DNA of 9,087 nucleotides from Bacteroidia bacterium (GTDB taxonomy: Bacteria; Bacteroidota; Bacteroidia; Flavobacteriales; Flavobacteriaceae), in NCBI GenBank assembly GCA_018679315.1, contig JAHHLF010000301.1:1-9087 (forward strand). The letters run 5' to 3'. Below are positions 6,997 through 9,087 of this stretch, piece after piece. Numbering within the stretch: the first letter of the stretch is position 1; every line of letters begins with the position of its first letter. The notes under the pieces are model-generated. The model was given only the letters and a program-made list of their open reading frames with translations. It did not search any database and had not been told where the DNA came from. The translations under genes and the position numbers were made by a program.

Positions 6997-8042
6997 AGTC
7001 GGGTTTTGACATTCAAAAATGGGCCAGGCCCTCCGTACTGGGATTAAAACCCTATGCCTCTGCACGTGATGAATTCAAGTCCCAGGCAGGCGATATGGTA
7101 TTTTTAGATGCTAATGAGAATCCGTTTGAAACTCTTGTAAATAGGTATCCGGACCCAAATCAAACTGGGCTTAAGGCATTACTTTCCGAATTACAGGGAA
7201 TACCCGTGGAACACATATTCCTCGGCAATGGTAGTGATGAGATCCTGGACCTGCTCTTTCGGGCATTTTGTGAGCCGGGAGCAGATGCCATACTTACCAT
7301 GCCGCCCACTTTCGGCATGTACAAGGTGCTGGCTGGGCTCAACCAGGTTGAAAATATTGAGGTGCCACTGACACCTGATTTTGAGATCGATGTGGAGGAG
7401 GTACTGGCAGTCATTCCTTCTCATTGCAAAATGATCATGTTCTGTTCCCCGAACAACCCGACAGGGAACAGTTTCAGTCCTGAATCCATTCGCGCACTTT
7501 TGGATTCTTATCAAGGCCTGGTAGTTATTGACGAGGCCTATATCGATTTCTCCCCACAGGATAGTTGGCTGTCTCAATTACCCCATTATCCCAATTTGCT
7601 TGTTACCCAAACATTGTCTAAAGCTTATGGGCAGGCAGGAATTCGATTGGGTATCGCCTATGCAGATCCGCAGATCATAGAGCTGCTGCACAAGATCAAA
7701 CTGCCTTATAATGTGAATGTGTTGACGCAACAGTGGGCTATAGAGCGGTTAGAGCAAGCAGATCAAATTGCAGCTGAAATAAAGAACATTGTGTCTGAAA
7801 AGGAAAACTTATATGGTGTTCTTAAGACTATTCCATGGGTAGAAGAAATATTTACTTCAGATGCTAATTTCATTCTGATTCGTGTAGATGACGGAGATAA
7901 ACGATACCATCAACTTATTAAAAATGGGATCGTTGTTCGCAATCGCTCCTCGCAGAGGCATTGTGAGAATACCCTGAGGATCACCATCGGCACTCCCGAA
8001 GAAAACCAAATGTTGAAAAAGATAGTAACAGAGATACAATGA
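6993..8042 (+). CDS. hisC: Histidinol-phosphate aminotransferase
   Basis: HisC is a PLP-dependent class I/II aminotransferase that converts imidazole-acetol phosphate and glutamate to L-histidinol phosphate and 2-oxoglutarate. The 349 residues fit the family. The N-terminus has the HisC-typical LDANENPFE (38-46) and RYPDPNQTGL (51-60). LGNGSDE (77-83) binds the cofactor phosphate. SPNNPTG (152-158) supplies the conserved Asn, VIDEAYIDF (178-186) the Asp and Tyr that contact PLP, and TLSKAYGQAGIRLG (207-220) the Schiff-base Lys210 with the phosphate-binding Arg218. The C-terminal RNRSSQRHCENTLRITIGTPEEN includes the substrate-carboxylate arginine region. The gene overlaps hisD and hisB by four bases each, as expected for a tightly coupled his operon. 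The context makes HisC far more likely than another aromatic aminotransferase. Confidence 0.96.
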   Translation: MKSGFDIQKWARPSVLGLKPYASARDEFKSQAGDMVFLDANENPFETLVNRYPDPNQTGLKALLSELQGIPVEHIFLGNGSDEILDLLFRAFCEPGADAILTMPPTFGMYKVLAGLNQVENIEVPLTPDFEIDVEEVLAVIPSHCKMIMFCSPNNPTGNSFSPESIRALLDSYQGLVVIDEAYIDFSPQDSWLSQLPHYPNLLVTQTLSKAYGQAGIRLGIAYADPQIIELLHKIKLPYNVNVLTQQWAIERLEQADQIAAEIKNIVSEKENLYGVLKTIPWVEEIFTSDANFILIRVDDGDKRYHQLIKNGIVVRNRSSQRHCENTLRITIGTPEENQMLKKIVTEIQ

Positions 8043-9087
8043 AACCAAAAAAAGTCTTGTTTATCGATAGAGACGGCACCCTGATTTCAGAGGCGCCTGA
8101 TGAACAAATAGATACGATCAATAAAATGCAGTTCTACCCCGGGGTTTTTACCTATTTGGGCAAGATCGCACGTGAAATGGACTATGAGCTGGTTATGGTT
8201 ACGAACCAGGACGGTTTGGGTACAGATGCCTTTCCGGAGGCCGATTTTTGGCCCATCCAGAATTTTATTATTGATGCTTTGGCCAATGAAGGGATCTCAT
8301 TTGAAGCCATTCATATGGACCGAACTTTCCCGGAGGAAGGTGCAGACACCCGTAAGCCCGGCGTAGGCCTTTTGCAAGAGTATTTTAGCAAGGCCTATGA
8401 CCTGGAAAATTCTTTTGTCATTGGCGATCGTTTAACCGATATGGAATTAGCCTTAAATCTCGGGGCTTCGGGGATCTTTATCAATTCTGCAGCCGCCTTG
8501 GGTGAAGGGGAAATTAAAAGCGATGCCACAAAGATCAGGGAGAAGATCGCGCTAACCACCGATAGTTGGGAAGAAGTATATGCATACTTAAGAACTAAAG
8601 ATCGGATCGCCGAAGTCAACAGAAAGACAGCAGAGACGGATGTGTTTATCCGGATCAACCCGGATGGCAGCGGTAAAAGTTCAATCAACACAGGAATTGC
8701 CTTTTTTGACCACATGTTGGAACAGTTGTCAAAACATGGAAATTTGGATCTTGATATCCAGGTTAAGGGCGATCTGGAAGTAGATGAGCACCACACTATT
8801 GAAGATACGGCTATCGCCTTAGGTGAGGCCCTGAATGCTGCCATCGGGAACAAGATCGGTATGGAACGATACGGTTTTTCCCTTCCCATGGATGATTGCC
8901 TGGCACAGGTTGCGATAGATTTTGGCGGGCGAAGCTGGTTGGTTTGGGAAGCCGATTTTCAAAGGGAAATGATCGGTCAAATGCCAACAGAAATGTTTAT
9001 GCATTTCTTTAAGTCACTTTCCGATGGCGCTCGCGCCAATATCAACATAAAGGCAGAGGGAACGAATGATGACCATAAGATAGAAGC
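8039..9087 (+). CDS. hisB: Bifunctional histidinol-phosphatase / imidazoleglycerol-phosphate dehydratase, 3' end outside window
   Basis: HisB catalyses two steps: dehydration of imidazoleglycerol phosphate and dephosphorylation of histidinol phosphate. The open frame runs from the ATG overlapping the hisC stop to the window edge, giving 349 complete codons; about 30 residues are probably missing. The N-terminal HAD phosphatase domain (about 1-165) has FIDRDGTL with Asp10 and Asp12, VTNQDG (54-59), Lys106 in TRKP, and GDRLTD (129-134). The dehydratase domain (about 186 to the end) has FFDHMLEQLSKHG (222-234) and the first metal motif DEHHTIED (249-256). Two points differ from E. coli HisB. The zinc-loop ligands (Cys-x-His ... 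Cys-x-Cys) are absent from IHMDRTFPEEGADTRKP. The second HHxxE metal motif reads DHKIE (345-349), with Asp in place of the first His. The fused architecture is typical of enterobacteria and Bacteroidota. Confidence 0.95.
   Translation, partial: MKPKKVLFIDRDGTLISEAPDEQIDTINKMQFYPGVFTYLGKIAREMDYELVMVTNQDGLGTDAFPEADFWPIQNFIIDALANEGISFEAIHMDRTFPEEGADTRKPGVGLLQEYFSKAYDLENSFVIGDRLTDMELALNLGASGIFINSAAALGEGEIKSDATKIREKIALTTDSWEEVYAYLRTKDRIAEVNRKTAETDVFIRINPDGSGKSSINTGIAFFDHMLEQLSKHGNLDLDIQVKGDLEVDEHHTIEDTAIALGEALNAAIGNKIGMERYGFSLPMDDCLAQVAIDFGGRSWLVWEADFQREMIGQMPTEMFMHFFKSLSDGARANINIKAEGTNDDHKIE

Noticed and set aside
7191..7577. 128-codon open frame on the minus strand inside hisC
   Set aside because: It is antisense to the hisC core and its residues reflect the opposite strand of conserved PLP-binding blocks.
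8172..8366. 64-codon plus-strand frame within hisB
   Set aside because: It is out of frame with the clearly conserved hisB reading frame and has no independent initiation context.
8395..8889. 164-codon open frame on the minus strand inside hisB
   Set aside because: It covers the conserved HAD and dehydratase motifs of hisB in antisense, and its low-complexity Ser/Ile-rich product looks like a shadow.

Overview
The window looks like a chromosomal segment of a Bacteroidota bacterium, most likely a flavobacterium. The evidence is the near-absence of Shine-Dalgarno sequences, a perfect Bacteroidota-type -7 promoter box (TAnnTTTG) before fabG, the long form of HisG, a bifunctional HisB, and proteins that read like flavobacterial homologues. 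All recognisable genes lie on the + strand and coding density is high. I see no tRNA, rRNA, CRISPR array, insertion sequence or phage gene.

Layout. (1) Positions 21-896 encode SucD, the alpha subunit of succinyl-CoA synthetase, closed by a clear intrinsic terminator at 919-943. (2) A promoter at about 955-962 leads into fabG (987-1733), a 3-oxoacyl-ACP reductase. (3) Positions 1791-4652 hold a two-gene unit of little-studied membrane proteins: a 677-residue protein with a vWA domain predicted to face the periplasm, then, 12 bases later, a prohibitin-like SPFH protein. (4) Positions 4653-4846 form the control region of a histidine operon. It holds a 17-codon leader peptide with three His codons (HTHLH), a 10-bp antiterminator pairing and a competing perfect 10-bp terminator with a T tract. 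This is a textbook ribosome-mediated attenuator. (5) Positions 4847-9087 hold hisG, hisD, hisC and hisB. Each is joined to the next by a 4-base ATGA overlap, and hisB runs off the right edge.

How they work together. HisG starts histidine synthesis from ATP and PRPP. The HisB phosphatase and dehydratase domains and HisC act in the middle and late steps, and HisD performs the last oxidations to histidine. Remaining genes (hisH, hisA, hisF, hisI) would be expected just beyond the window. Histidine supply is probably sensed twice: by attenuation at the leader and by allosteric feedback through the C-terminal domain of HisG. SucD and FabG are housekeeping enzymes of the TCA cycle and fatty acid synthesis.

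Most of the window is ordinary core metabolism. The points worth a second look are the his attenuator, the vWA-SPFH pair, and two departures in HisB from the E. coli pattern: loss of the zinc-loop ligands, and His-to-Asp in the second dehydratase metal motif.
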